A stretch of DNA of 12,442 bases from UBA4661 sp002405405 (GTDB lineage: Bacteria; Bacteroidota; Ignavibacteria; Kapaibacteriales; UBA4661): positions 1-12,442 of the forward strand of contig DAIUAL010000090.1 of assembly GCA_036847245.1 (NCBI GenBank), given 5' to 3'. Within the stretch, counting starts at the first letter, position 1, and the number at the start of each line of letters is the position of its first letter. The notes under the pieces were generated by a model. The model saw only the letters and a program-made list of their open reading frames with translations. It made no database searches and was not told the DNA's origin. Positions 1 through 9,349 of this stretch are shown here, one piece after another. The position numbers were made by a program, and so were the translations under genes.

Positions 1-56
1 AAAACCCTACATAAAAAATATATAGAAATCAATATAATATACCTTAACAATATTTC

Positions 57-3000
57 CTACATAAATATTTTTATTTTTTTCAGAAGATCTTTGATATCGT
101 ATGGCTTACTCATAATTGCATCAACTTCCAATGATTGCAGAATGCGGAATCGATCAGAATCCAAGAAACCCGTAACAGCTATAATTTTAATATTCGGTCG
201 AATTTTTCTCAGCTCTACAATTGTTGCTAACCCATCTAGTACAGGCATTTGCATATCAACAACTGCCAATGCGATTGTGGTATGTGCCTGTGCAAAAAGT
301 GCAACTCCCTGTTCGCCATTATGAGCAATTGCAACATCATAACCATGCAATTCTAATGAGTCTGCAAGCATATCAAGCACCAATTCTTCATCGTCGATAA
401 TAAGAATTGTTTCACCCTTACCTTGCAATATTGATTGAACGCCATAGGTCATATAATCTGCTATCGGCATCGTATCCTCGACAGGTATGTACACATGAAA
501 TACTGTCCCGCGACCAAATTCGCTTTCTACATCAATAAAACCTCCATGATTTTTGACAATACCATACACTGTCGTCAAACCCAAACCTGTTCCCTTATGC
601 TCTGCTTTTGTTGTAAAGAATGGCTCAAATATTTTCTCTTTTATTTCTTTCGACATACCGATACCCGTATCGGCAACCGATATATGGAGATACTGCCCTG
701 CTCGAGCATCGATGAGGGGCAATGTATTATCATCGGAGAGGACTGTTGTTTGAATCCCTACAGTGATATTTCCCCCTTGAGGCATAGCATCACGCGCATT
801 AATCAGTAAGTTCATCAGCACTTGATGCATTTGATTAGGATCAACAAATACTTCCGATATATGATCGCTTTCTTGAACCTGTACATGAATATCTTTGGGA
901 AATGTTTCCCGCACCAAATGAATAATTTCTTTGATGAGAAGCATTGGTTGAAGGTGCTGTCGCTCTTGGTTGCCACCTTTGCTGAATAGAAGAATTTGTT
1001 TCACCAAGTTTGCACCACGCCACACAACATCTTGCATCGATTGTATCCTGACGAGGTCTTTACCTGTAGCTTTTATTTCCAAGAGTTGGAGACCCGCAAT
1101 CAGTGGTGTGAGAATATTATTCATATCATGCGCAATCCCGCCGGCAAGCATACCTATGCTATCCATACGTTGCATTCGCATCATCTGCATTTCGGTTTGT
1201 TTTTGTCGCGTAATATCACGCGCTATGGATTGAAAACCACTGACCACACCATTTTGGTCATAAATATTCACAAAAGAGTGCTCGGCACGAATGATATGCC
1301 CTTGTTTATGAATCCACATAAACTCCAAAACTTTTTCAGGGAATACACCATGCTTGTGATAATGCTCCCAGAACTCCGTGAAGATCTGAACCGATTCCTG
1401 TGTTAAGGTTTTTGTTGGTAGTGTCGGATCAGCATAATATTCCTCAGGTGTGTAGCCAAACATCTCTTTTGAGGCAGGGCTGACAAATCGCATTGTACCG
1501 GTAACATCAACAATAACAATTGCATCTTTGGATTGCTGAACAAGTGAGCGATACTGTTGTTCACTTTCGCGTACTTTGTTCTCCGCTTTCTTTTGGTGAG
1601 TAATATCGAAATTGACTCCAATCAAATGCTTCGTTGAGTGTAAAGTGCCTTGCTCAAAAGTTTTTGCAACAACACGGATATTTCTGACTTCACCGGTTTC
1701 ACCATGCACAATACGAAATTCGGCATCCAGTGGCTCGCCTGACTCAACAGCACGGGCAATAGCATCATTGATATACTCCAAATCTTCAGGAAAAACAGAT
1801 TGCTCAAAGGCTTCGTACGCACCGCTAAAATCATACGATTTCCGACCATACAACCGGAACATAGATTCATCCCAGATCAAAAAGTCATTGGTGATATCCC
1901 AATCCCACACACCAAACCCAGCCGCCTCGACTGCTAATTGCAGTCGGTCTTCACTCATACGCAATTGCTCTATAGAAAGTTTTTGATCGGTGATATCAAT
2001 AGCAAAACCCACTCGCCTACCATCGGACAATTCCACACCCGACCATAGAATATCAATCTCTCGTCCGTCTTTGGTATACATGTGTAATTCATGCCATTCC
2101 TGCGACCATGATTCCAGCGCATTAACTGCTTCCTGACGATATAATTCATCAGGGAAAATATGTTGGCGGATATCCTCAAGTGAAATTGCAGCTAATTCTT
2201 CGGCATTCCACCCCATGCGCTGTTCAAACTCTTTATTAGAGAAAATCGGCACTCCTTCACGACTGATCACTAATGTCATGACGGGAATCCGTTCAAAAAG
2301 AATGGATAACAGTTCCGTTTGTAATCGAAGTTCTCGGTCGCGCATGCGCTCTTTTGTAACATCTTGAAAAGCTCCAAAAACTTTGGTTATAACACCATTC
2401 TCATAAAATGGCTTACCGACAGCACGAACGATTTTTGCATTCTGTTGGGCGGTAATAAAATCAACTTCAACATCAAACTCTTGCCCTTTGAGTGCATTGC
2501 CTACGGCTTCGATAATAACCGCTCGACTATGTGGTGCATAGAAACTGATTGCATCCTCGACATTGCTATCAAAGTCATCCTCTACCCCATAAATTTTATA
2601 CACTTCTTTCGTCCACGATACCCGCATTGTCTTGACATCCAACTCCCAACCTCCGACTGTTGCAATCGCACTCATTTCATTAAGTAATCGCTCGTTTTCA
2701 AGAATTTTGTTTCTGATGTTTACCTGATCGGTAATATCAATCGATATCCCACCAATAGCATCAATACTCCCATCGGCATTCGGGATGGGGAATTTAATCG
2801 TTGTATAATGGTGTGGTACTCCATTAAATTCCACGGATTCAGAAAACTCTTGCGTTACTCCTTGAAGAATCACTTGCTCGTTTTGTGCATGAAAATATGC
2901 CACTTGATCTTGAGGGAATAAATCAGATAAGCGAGAACCCAATACTTCATTTTCCGATTTACCAAATAGTGCACAGAACTTGTTATTACCAATGCGAATC

Positions 3001-4973
3001 TTATCCTCTTTATCTACCACATATAGTAGCATAGGAGCATTACTGATAAACTCTTGAAATGTTGTTTCTACACGTGACAAGCTTTCACGAATGAGAACTT
3101 CTTCGGTGATATCACGCATGATCGAAAGAACTCCGGCAGGCGATTCATCTTCGTTATAAATCAGACGTGCATTGACACTTACGATAATATGCTTACCGAA
3201 CTTATTGATCTCGCGCCACTCACCCTGATAGACCTCCCCTTGTATCAATTGGCGGTAGATTTCGTCTGCTTCTTCTTTTCGTTGAGTATGAAGATTAAGA
3301 TACTGCCCTATCATTTCATCAGCCGTCCAGCCAAAGATGTTTTCTGTGCTTTTATTCCAATACTGTACACTTCCCTGCATATCGGTAAAGACAACACCGT
3401 CATGAATATGAGCCAAAATAAACGCATCAAGATAGAGCTCTTGCTCCACCTTGCGTCGCTCAGTAATATCAATAGCAATCGTACCAACAGAAAGTTTTTT
3501 CTCTTGAATCGGCAAAGGGAACTTAATAGTGTGGTAGATATGACGTTTATTTTTAATGACAAAAGAACGTTCAAACTCAACCGATTTTCCTGATCGTATG
3601 ATGTCATCATTTTGGGCGAGAATAAGCTGCGCAGTGTCTTCGTCAATCAGTTCTCGAATATTCTTTGACACCACACCGGAAATATTCGGAAGAATACTAT
3701 TAGCATTTGAGTTTGCCATCTCAATAATACCCTGCTCATCGACAACGAACATCGGCATGGGTGCATGTTTCAGAAATTGCTCGAACATCGATTGCGTAGC
3801 ATGCAATCTTTGCTGAAGAACTACCCGCTCGGTAATGTTGCGACAAATAACAATGAGTACATCGTCATCATCAATACGCATTCTTGTCCAATTCAACTCA
3901 ACAATAAGTTCTTCTCCATGTTTCGTGCGGTGTACGACTTGTGTATGCTCATGAGCCGAATGCAGCCAATCGTTGCGATTAAATTCTTCTGCTACAACAA
4001 AAAGATCCTTCACATGCAATCCTGCAAGCTCCTCAGAAGTATATCCATATTGCTCCAATGCACTACTATTTGCATCAAGACAATGGAGTGTCTGAGCATG
4101 ACATATCCATACCGGCTCCGGTATTCCTTGAAAAAGCAGGCGGTACTTTTCTTCAATCTTCGCCACCGCTTTTCGAGCTTGGTGGTGTTGCGTAATATCA
4201 CGGAAATTAAGAACAGTTCCAATGACTGCTCGATTCACATTAAACAACGGACAGGCGGCATCCTCGATATAATATTCTTGACCATGTTTTCCGCTGAGAA
4301 TAATATCGTCAGACGGCATATCAACACGCTCACCTGTCCGAAGTACTGCAGCAATAGGATTTTCAAATGTTGCATTGGTATGTGCTGATCGCAATATCAA
4401 GAGTTGCTCGATCGGCACACCAAGGGCATCAGCTTGAAGCCACCCTGTCAGCCGTTCAGCTTCAGGATTGAGAAAGGTAACCATTCCTCGGTGGTCCGTA
4501 GCAATGACAGCATCGCCTATATTCTGCAGGATCGCTTCAAGTAGTTGGTGGTGAAGTAAAAATTGCTGGCGCAATGTATGCTGGCGTATGACAATTTCAA
4601 CACTTGCAAAGAGCTTTCCATAATTAATCGGTTTCAGCACAAAGCCTGACACTTCAATAGCCGTACACCGCTCTACGGTTGCCTCGCTTGCCTCTTCCTC
4701 TAGAAACAGAATGGGCATGCCATATTGTTTAAAGAGAATTGATGCCAGAGCAATACAATCCCACTCTTGCTGAAGAGCAATGTCAATACACGCAACATCG
4801 ACAGTAGGGGTAGTTGATGCAATCTGAAGCGTAGCCTCTACTGTATCAACAACACCGACAACCATATATTCATGGAGCTTGAATTGCTGAACGAGATCAT
4901 CAATTAAAACGACATCGGAAGACAAAATAAGAACTCGTCTCACTTGCGCAGGAAGTATGTAGTGTGGTAACAT
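57..4973 (-). CDS. Soluble multi-PAS hybrid histidine kinase (REC-PAS x9-HisKA-HATPase-REC)
   Basis: This is a 1638-residue cytoplasmic hybrid sensor kinase with no signal peptide or membrane segment. Residues 13-130 form a receiver-like domain with a candidate acceptor D64 and a conserved K114-P115. The usual Thr/Ser is replaced (LFLEEE, 89-94) and the first acidic patch is mostly lost, so it is probably degenerate. Nine PAS/PAC repeats follow at about 143-263, 275-383, 395-506, 513-625, 636-750, 760-875, 884-998, 1006-1127 and 1137-1257, most ending in a DIT-type PAC motif. HisKA has the phospho-accepting H1282 (GIAHDMNN). HATPase has the N box around N1388/N1392, G1 D1435-TGIG, the F box near 1447-1456 and G2 GTGLGL at 1461-1466. 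The C-terminal receiver is intact: D1527/D1528, acceptor D1573, T1601, K1623. Ligands are unknown. It should autophosphorylate and pass phosphate to its own receiver and probably to a separate partner. The ATG at 4973 directly precedes the first receiver strand; no Shine-Dalgarno is visible. Confidence 0.95.
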   Translation of the reverse strand: MLPHYILPAQVRRVLILSSDVVLIDDLVQQFKLHEYMVVGVVDTVEATLQIASTTPTVDVACIDIALQQEWDCIALASILFKQYGMPILFLEEEASEATVERCTAIEVSGFVLKPINYGKLFASVEIVIRQHTLRQQFLLHHQLLEAILQNIGDAVIATDHRGMVTFLNPEAERLTGWLQADALGVPIEQLLILRSAHTNATFENPIAAVLRTGERVDMPSDDIILSGKHGQEYYIEDAACPLFNVNRAVIGTVLNFRDITQHHQARKAVAKIEEKYRLLFQGIPEPVWICHAQTLHCLDANSSALEQYGYTSEELAGLHVKDLFVVAEEFNRNDWLHSAHEHTQVVHRTKHGEELIVELNWTRMRIDDDDVLIVICRNITERVVLQQRLHATQSMFEQFLKHAPMPMFVVDEQGIIEMANSNANSILPNISGVVSKNIRELIDEDTAQLILAQNDDIIRSGKSVEFERSFVIKNKRHIYHTIKFPLPIQEKKLSVGTIAIDITERRKVEQELYLDAFILAHIHDGVVFTDMQGSVQYWNKSTENIFGWTADEMIGQYLNLHTQRKEEADEIYRQLIQGEVYQGEWREINKFGKHIIVSVNARLIYNEDESPAGVLSIMRDITEEVLIRESLSRVETTFQEFISNAPMLLYVVDKEDKIRIGNNKFCALFGKSENEVLGSRLSDLFPQDQVAYFHAQNEQVILQGVTQEFSESVEFNGVPHHYTTIKFPIPNADGSIDAIGGISIDITDQVNIRNKILENERLLNEMSAIATVGGWELDVKTMRVSWTKEVYKIYGVEDDFDSNVEDAISFYAPHSRAVIIEAVGNALKGQEFDVEVDFITAQQNAKIVRAVGKPFYENGVITKVFGAFQDVTKERMRDRELRLQTELLSILFERIPVMTLVISREGVPIFSNKEFEQRMGWNAEELAAISLEDIRQHIFPDELYRQEAVNALESWSQEWHELHMYTKDGREIDILWSGVELSDGRRVGFAIDITDQKLSIEQLRMSEDRLQLAVEAAGFGVWDWDITNDFLIWDESMFRLYGRKSYDFSGAYEAFEQSVFPEDLEYINDAIARAVESGEPLDAEFRIVHGETGEVRNIRVVAKTFEQGTLHSTKHLIGVNFDITHQKKAENKVRESEQQYRSLVQQSKDAIVIVDVTGTMRFVSPASKEMFGYTPEEYYADPTLPTKTLTQESVQIFTEFWEHYHKHGVFPEKVLEFMWIHKQGHIIRAEHSFVNIYDQNGVVSGFQSIARDITRQKQTEMQMMRMQRMDSIGMLAGGIAHDMNNILTPLIAGLQLLEIKATGKDLVRIQSMQDVVWRGANLVKQILLFSKGGNQERQHLQPMLLIKEIIHLVRETFPKDIHVQVQESDHISEVFVDPNQMHQVLMNLLINARDAMPQGGNITVGIQTTVLSDDNTLPLIDARAGQYLHISVADTGIGMSKEIKEKIFEPFFTTKAEHKGTGLGLTTVYGIVKNHGGFIDVESEFGRGTVFHVYIPVEDTMPIADYMTYGVQSILQGKGETILIIDDEELVLDMLADSLELHGYDVAIAHNGEQGVALFAQAHTTIALAVVDMQMPVLDGLATIVELRKIRPNIKIIAVTGFLDSDRFRILQSLEVDAIMSKPYDIKDLLKKIKIFM

Positions 4974-5283
4974 GATGGAACTTTGATAAGTATATGGTGT
5001 TATAGCATATGCTATGATTCGTGATATATCAATGGGTGTGAGGGTGTGACAGATTCAATGTTTTTGATATAGAAAACTTTGTTGATACAATCTCGTACAA
5101 TACGCGGATATGCAATAGAGTAGCCTACTGTGGTTCTTGACGAAGTTCTTACTGAAAATACAAAGAGTTTTAAACCTTTGTGAGAAATTCAGTATCTCTT
5201 ATTTTGCTGTTGTGCTACAGCTATCGAGTCCTCGCCAGTAGTTCGGCTCTTTCGATGCTTTTACCCTTTAGCAACACCTACAC
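4974..5283. promoter_or_regulatory. Divergent intergenic region between two kinase genes, with two palindromes
   Basis: This 310-bp gap separates the starts of the two divergent kinase genes and should hold both promoters. I see no ORF or RNA gene. A perfect 14-bp palindrome, ATAGCATATGCTAT, lies at 5002-5015, and a perfect 10-bp palindrome, TGATATATCA, at 5022-5031. Both are 29-58 bp upstream of the leftward start, a usual place for an operator. No exact TAnnTTTG box was found for either direction. Use as an operator is inference. Confidence 0.45.
5137..5164 (+). promoter_or_regulatory. Weak candidate promoter for the membrane kinase operon
   Basis: TTGACG at 5137-5142 and TACAAA at 5159-5164 are 16 bp apart and resemble a sigma70-type -35/-10 pair. 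They would leave a leader of about 115 nt before the ATG at 5284. An alternative is the near-match ending in CCTTTG just downstream. Either could be chance in AT-rich DNA. Confidence 0.2.
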
Positions 5284-7635
5284 ATGAATTTGCCTTTGTC
5301 ATCTTGCTCTTACCGTTGCCTACACAATGCTCTAGGATTATTGTGCGTTTTGTTCTCTATGATCATCTGCGGAAAAGAAGTCTCCGCGTATCAAATCCAC
5401 AGAGGGGAAGCCTCTACGTATCAAAATAGCACTCCTCAAGATTCAGTAGCAGTGATTGGTGCAGAAGATATTTCATGGGAGAAACGCGGACTACGTTTTA
5501 CAAACTTTCCTTCACTTGATCTTGCAAACAAAGGCTGGCGATTTACCCCTCATCTGGATGCCAATCTCTTAGACACTACCGACATTGCCCGCAGTACTGT
5601 TCTTCAATCGCTCCCTCAATCATATGTTTCCATCAGTAGTGCTATAGATTCATCCCGACAATATATGGGGTGGTACTATTTACGATTTCGCGTGAAAAGC
5701 AATTTGCACAAGCGTGCCCTCTCACTTGTAACCTCTATGGTTGGTGCTTATGATGTTTTCATTGATGGTCGGCACATGGTCAGCTATGGCAAAACAGCTC
5801 TCGATCATGAATCTGAACAATTGGACTCTTATGGACAATACATTATTCGCTCGATTCATCTCACCGGGGATTCTACCATAACCCATGTCATTGCTTTTCG
5901 GTACTCCGCCTTTCGTATCGAACACCTCTATAAAAAATTAGGGGGCGGCTTACTACCCCGTGAGTTTGGTGTTCGTGCAGTGTTATCATACCCCGAAAAA
6001 GTTAAAAATTATTACGACTATGAGCGTTCCATTTTACTCTCCGGTGGTGTTGTTGCCGGTATACCACTCTTAATGATTTTTATTCACTTGTTCTTTTATA
6101 TCGCCGACCGAAATGACCGATCCCAACTCTATCTCTGCTTATACAATGTTTTCAGCACCATTGTTGGTTTTTCCTCTATTCTTGGCAGAATTCATATTGG
6201 GCAGTCGATTGAAACCGCCAGTATCGCTAATATCTTCTTTTCTATCCTCGGTACACCTCTTATTGCCTCGCTCCTGATCCTTGTGCCATCAATGTTTCAG
6301 ATTCGGTATTCTCTCATTCGTACCGGCATTCAGGTATCTGCCATTCTTGGTGTTATTCTGTTACCGCTCATTACTCGTTTTACCCGTACAGAACTGTTTC
6401 CCCTGCATTGGATTTTAATTGCCTTTTACGTAATTCTTCTGATCGAAGTGATTATTGTTTCCATACGTGTTATCAGGTTGCGTCAGCAAGAAAGTACTGT
6501 TGTCGGAATTGGTATTTTCTTCATGGCAGTTGGCTTGCTCAGTAGCATATATCCGATATTAAATGGGACTATTTTTTCTAACCGCAGTATTTTGATGTAT
6601 GTCTTCGGTTATGTTGTTTTCTACACGGCATTACCAGTGACATTTTTAATCGTTACAGGTTTGCGTTTCTTCCACCAAAAACAAGAACTTCACGAAAGCC
6701 GTCAATCGCTTGCTATTACGAATGAACAATTACTCCATGCCAATCAACCGCTGGAGAGCCGTGTAGAAGAACGAACACAACAGCTTAGCGATGCTTACGA
6801 AGAAGTACAACGACAACTTGATCTGCTTGACGATCAAGCACGAGAAATCGAAGTTATCAATAGCGCACTTTCAGAATCGAACGCTCATCTTGAAGAGAAG
6901 AATTATGAACTACGACTTCTTAACCAAGAAAAAAATGAATTTCTTGGCATAGCCGCCCATGACCTGAAAAACCCCTTGACCGGTATCAGTTTATCGGTAG
7001 AAATCATTGCAAAAAAAATTGAGCGTAATGACTCTACTATGGATATTCTTCCTCGTCTTACCGACATCAGTCGTACTGTACAACGTATGCAAGCAATCAT
7101 TACCGGACTTCTCAATACGAGTGTACTTGATTCCGGTAATCTTCAATACCACTTCACCCATGAAAGACTTGGCTACATTCTTCATAAGTCTGTCAGTTCA
7201 TCACGAGATTATGCTCAATCCAAAAGAATCACATTGATTCTCGAAGTACCGGCAGATAAAGAAATCTTCATCTATGTAGATCGCGATAAATTTCGAGAAG
7301 TTATGGATAACCTTATTTCCAATAGCATCAAGTATTCTCATCCCGACACAACGGTATATGTGCGTGGTTTCTCACACGACAACCGTATTCGTATTGAAGT
7401 TGTTGATCAAGGAGTTGGCATTAATCCCGAGGAAACCGATAAGTTGTTTCAACGCTTTTCTCGATTGAGTTCGAAACCTACAGCAGGAGAAAGCTCAACA
7501 GGACTTGGACTTTCCATTGTCAAACGCTATGTTGAGGCAATGCAAGGGCATGTTTGGGTTGAAAGTGCAGGTACCAATAAAGGAAGCAGTTTTATTGTTG
7601 AATTTCCTATTCCCCATAATAGCTCTTCAATCTGA
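5284..7635 (+). CDS. Membrane sensor histidine kinase with 7TM (7TMR-DISM-like) sensor module
   Basis: This is a 783-residue inner-membrane sensor kinase. Residues 12-35 form a hydrophobic signal segment. Residues about 60-240 are an extracytoplasmic beta-rich domain resembling galactose-binding-like folds (GWYYLRFRV at 129-137, AYDVFIDG at 155-162). Seven hydrophobic segments follow at about 250-272, 282-300, 315-335, 347-364, 374-395, 404-422 and 437-459, as in 7TMR-DISM receptors. A coiled coil runs from about 462 to 550 and includes RVEERTQQL. HisKA has H559 (GIAAHDLKNPL). HATPase has the N box N676/N680, G1 D708-QGVG, the F box 721-728 and G2 STGLGL at 738-743. There is no receiver domain, so a separate response regulator is expected; none is in the window. 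The ligand may be a sugar or envelope-derived compound (inference from fold). The stop is 13 bp before the next gene, so co-transcription with two exported thioredoxin-fold genes is likely. Confidence 0.93.
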   Translation: MNLPLSSCSYRCLHNALGLLCVLFSMIICGKEVSAYQIHRGEASTYQNSTPQDSVAVIGAEDISWEKRGLRFTNFPSLDLANKGWRFTPHLDANLLDTTDIARSTVLQSLPQSYVSISSAIDSSRQYMGWYYLRFRVKSNLHKRALSLVTSMVGAYDVFIDGRHMVSYGKTALDHESEQLDSYGQYIIRSIHLTGDSTITHVIAFRYSAFRIEHLYKKLGGGLLPREFGVRAVLSYPEKVKNYYDYERSILLSGGVVAGIPLLMIFIHLFFYIADRNDRSQLYLCLYNVFSTIVGFSSILGRIHIGQSIETASIANIFFSILGTPLIASLLILVPSMFQIRYSLIRTGIQVSAILGVILLPLITRFTRTELFPLHWILIAFYVILLIEVIIVSIRVIRLRQQESTVVGIGIFFMAVGLLSSIYPILNGTIFSNRSILMYVFGYVVFYTALPVTFLIVTGLRFFHQKQELHESRQSLAITNEQLLHANQPLESRVEERTQQLSDAYEEVQRQLDLLDDQAREIEVINSALSESNAHLEEKNYELRLLNQEKNEFLGIAAHDLKNPLTGISLSVEIIAKKIERNDSTMDILPRLTDISRTVQRMQAIITGLLNTSVLDSGNLQYHFTHERLGYILHKSVSSSRDYAQSKRITLILEVPADKEIFIYVDRDKFREVMDNLISNSIKYSHPDTTVYVRGFSHDNRIRIEVVDQGVGINPEETDKLFQRFSRLSSKPTAGESSTGLGLSIVKRYVEAMQGHVWVESAGTNKGSSFIVEFPIPHNSSSI

Positions 7636-7648
7636 TATCGATTGAAGT

Positions 7649-8257
7649 ATGTATGTTTGCCGATCTTCCTCAATAGTCTGTACCATGTTATTTTCTGCTA
7701 TATCTATGCGTTTGGTTGTGTGCAGTTTCATCATACTTTGGGCGATGACACAATGTTATCATAGAGTCTATGGTCAATCTCCCTCGAAAGATTTCTTTAC
7801 TCCGCAAGTTGTGTCATTAGAACAATTGCAAGCACGTATCACCCAGGCACGCGATACAGTTCTTGTTATCAACTTTTGGGCAACATGGTGCAAGCCCTGT
7901 ATTCAGGAACTTCCTGCTTTTGAACGACTTCGCAAAGAATATGCCGAGCACATTGGCTCGAAGCATACTCGTCCTCTTCATATCATCTTAGTAAGCTTGA
8001 ATTCAGTAAAAGAAATGCGCATAGTTGAAACATTTCTTCGGAAGCGTCGCTACGGTGCAGAGTCACTCCTGCTTTCTGCCGGCAACCCCAATATTTGGAT
8101 TGATGCCATTGAACCCACATGGTCGGGTGCCATTCCCGCAACATGGATTGGTCATCCCGCTTCCAACAAAAAAATATTTCATGAGGGAGAAGTAACGTAT
8201 CAGGAACTTACTTCGCTTCTTGATAAGTTTGTACTATCGCTCAGCAACAAACCATAA
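7649..8257 (+). CDS. Exported TlpA-like thioredoxin-fold disulfide oxidoreductase
   Basis: This is a 202-residue thioredoxin-like protein of the TlpA/ResA type, probably acting outside the cytoplasm as a thiol-disulfide exchanger. The active site is W80-C81-K-P-C84, after the strand VLVINFWAT (71-79). The cis-proline is P163 in GAIPATW. The central region (IILVSLN, 112-118) fits the inserted TlpA-type fold. A signal peptide lies near residues 20-43 (LVVCSFIILWAM, then a likely cut near YGQ). The ATG at 7649 was kept because it sits 13 bp after the kinase stop. The ATG at 7706 (M20) would give a more typical signal peptide and is a real alternative; neither has a clear ribosome site. MTQC is not a good lipobox. 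The substrate is unknown. The stop overlaps a TAATG, which may couple translation to the next gene. Confidence 0.87.
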   Translation: MYVCRSSSIVCTMLFSAISMRLVVCSFIILWAMTQCYHRVYGQSPSKDFFTPQVVSLEQLQARITQARDTVLVINFWATWCKPCIQELPAFERLRKEYAEHIGSKHTRPLHIILVSLNSVKEMRIVETFLRKRRYGAESLLLSAGNPNIWIDAIEPTWSGAIPATWIGHPASNKKIFHEGEVTYQELTSLLDKFVLSLSNKP

Positions 8258-8310
8258 TGGTATATGTACCTGTGGTTTCTTTTCTTCACGTTGTTCTAAG
8301 GTGTGCAGTT

Positions 8311-8964
8311 ATGACATCCAACCGTTTTGCTCTTCGGGCAATTTCCATACTGACTGTGGCAGTAGCAATACTTTTATCAGCTTCTGCGCTTGTTGCACAA
8401 GATGGCTACAAGCCGGGTGATTATGCGCGCGATTTTTCGCTCAAGAATATCGATGGCTCTATGGTTTCCCTGCATGGACTAACCAATGCACAGGGAGCCA
8501 TCGTCATTTTTACTTGTAATCACTGCCCATACGCAAAAAAGTATGAAGACCGCATTATTGCTCTTCATAACAAGTATGCCAACAAAGGATATCCTGTGGT
8601 TGCCATCAATCCGAATGATCCAACAATTCAACCCGAAGATTCTTTCACAAACATGGTGAAACGCGCCAAAGAGAAGAAATTCCCGTTTGCCTACATCATG
8701 GATGAAACCCAAGAAATCGCTCGTACTTATGGAGCAACACGCACTCCTCATGTGTATATCGTAGAGCGGTCAGGTTCGGGCAATACGCAACAATGGATTG
8801 TCCGATATGTTGGCGCGATTGATGATAATAGCGATGAACCCTCTGCTGTGAAAGAACGCTATGTAGAAAATGCCGTAGATGCACTCCTTCAACGCAAAGC
8901 TCTCACTGTTGCCACAACAAAGGCAATCGGTTGCACAATCAAATGGAAAAAGAAACAAGGATAA
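8311..8964 (+). CDS. Exported redoxin/AhpC-TSA-like thioredoxin-fold protein (TCNHCP type)
   Basis: This is a 217-residue secreted protein of the peroxiredoxin-like thioredoxin superfamily. The start at 8311 was chosen because AAGGTG at 8298-8303 lies 7 bp upstream and because the translation then opens with a clean signal peptide ending near ALVAQD. An in-frame ATG at 8257, overlapping the previous stop as TAATG, would add 18 residues without a signal-like start. Counted from 8311, the active-site motif TCNHCPYA has cysteines at 69 and 72. The cis-Pro motif RTPHVY is at 144-149. Further family marks are DEPSAV (175-180) and a C-terminal GCTIKWK with a third cysteine at 208. It probably exchanges thiols or reduces oxidised compounds outside the cytoplasm. 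It is the last gene before a strong terminator, so kinase, TlpA-like protein and this protein form a likely three-gene operon. Confidence 0.88.
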   Translation: MTSNRFALRAISILTVAVAILLSASALVAQDGYKPGDYARDFSLKNIDGSMVSLHGLTNAQGAIVIFTCNHCPYAKKYEDRIIALHNKYANKGYPVVAINPNDPTIQPEDSFTNMVKRAKEKKFPFAYIMDETQEIARTYGATRTPHVYIVERSGSGNTQQWIVRYVGAIDDNSDEPSAVKERYVENAVDALLQRKALTVATTKAIGCTIKWKKKQG

Positions 8965-8988
8965 GACATCGGTTTATCAGGACACAAT

Positions 8989-9028
8989 AAAAATCCCCAC
9001 TTGAGCATTTTCAAATGGGGATTTTTTT
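8989..9028 (+). terminator. Intrinsic terminator of the kinase-thioredoxin operon, possibly bidirectional
   Basis: The arms 8989-9004 (AAAAATCCCCA, C, TTGA) and 9011-9026 pair except for one C/A mismatch, around a 6-nt loop. Seven T follow at 9022-9028. Read on the minus strand the mismatch becomes a G-U wobble and the tail is five T, so it may also stop leftward transcripts from the integrase remnant. It lies 25 bp after the redoxin stop and marks the end of the left operon. Confidence 0.85.
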
Positions 9029-9043
9029 ATCGTGAGTAGAGTA

Positions 9044-9322
9044 CTACGCTTCAAGAGCAAATTCTTGTCGAATGTTGCTTGGTTTGTTATGCATTAAGCC
9101 TATATCTTTTCAACTTCGGCAACCAAATGCTTTCAAATACGGATTTATATCTTCTCATAGCGGTGCCGATTTACGTAGTCGTTGTTCTTTTTGCATCCAC
9201 TCCGTAGTGAGAACTTTGCAAGCAAGTCCAATATCGATATTATGCGACCGAATCCGGAGCATAATTTGCCTTTGCCCTTTTTTGTTGGGCTTATTGCTGA
9301 GATAGAAGTTTATTGTAGGCAT
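9044..9322 (-). pseudogene. Remnant of a Bacteroidota-type tyrosine integrase (arm-binding N-terminus only)
   Basis: An ATG at 9322 opens a 55-codon frame ending at a TGA (9155-9157). It starts MPTINFYLSNKPNKKGQRQ and contains RSHNIDIGLACKV and EWMQKEQRLRKSAP. This pattern (short beta strands, a GxxV-like turn, then EW..K.QR..KS.P) fits the N-terminal arm-DNA-binding domain of Bacteroidota tyrosine recombinases. Read through in the same frame, the next codons give EDINPYLKAF, which continues the family pattern. Further stops follow at 9110-9112 and 9044-9046. The core-binding and catalytic domains (R-H-R-Y) are absent; the sequence runs into the terminator of the left operon. It is therefore a decayed stub marking the edge of a former mobile element. 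The 55-residue stub itself might still be translated. Confidence 0.7.
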
Positions 9323-9326
9323 TTTT

Positions 9327-9349
9327 TTTACTTACCAATTTACTTACCA
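9327..9349. repeat. Tandem TTTACTTACCA repeats next to the integrase remnant (arm-site-like)
   Basis: TTTACTTACCA occurs at 9327-9337 and 9339-9349 with a 12-bp period. It is followed by an inverted TACCA-tttt-TGGTA at 9345-9358. The repeats are just upstream of the integrase start on the minus strand. Short repeats in this position are typical of arm-type integrase-binding sites of attP. The role is inferred from position only. Confidence 0.4.

Noticed and set aside
3765..4388. Plus-strand 207-codon ORF inside the large kinase
   Set aside because: It is antisense to PAS domains of an intact reading frame and is rich in Cys, Ile and Arg as expected for a shadow frame.
8257..8310. Upstream start of the redoxin-like gene at the TAATG overlap
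   Set aside because: It adds 18 residues before a complete signal peptide, while AAGGTG is well placed for the ATG at 8311; translational coupling at 8257 remains possible.
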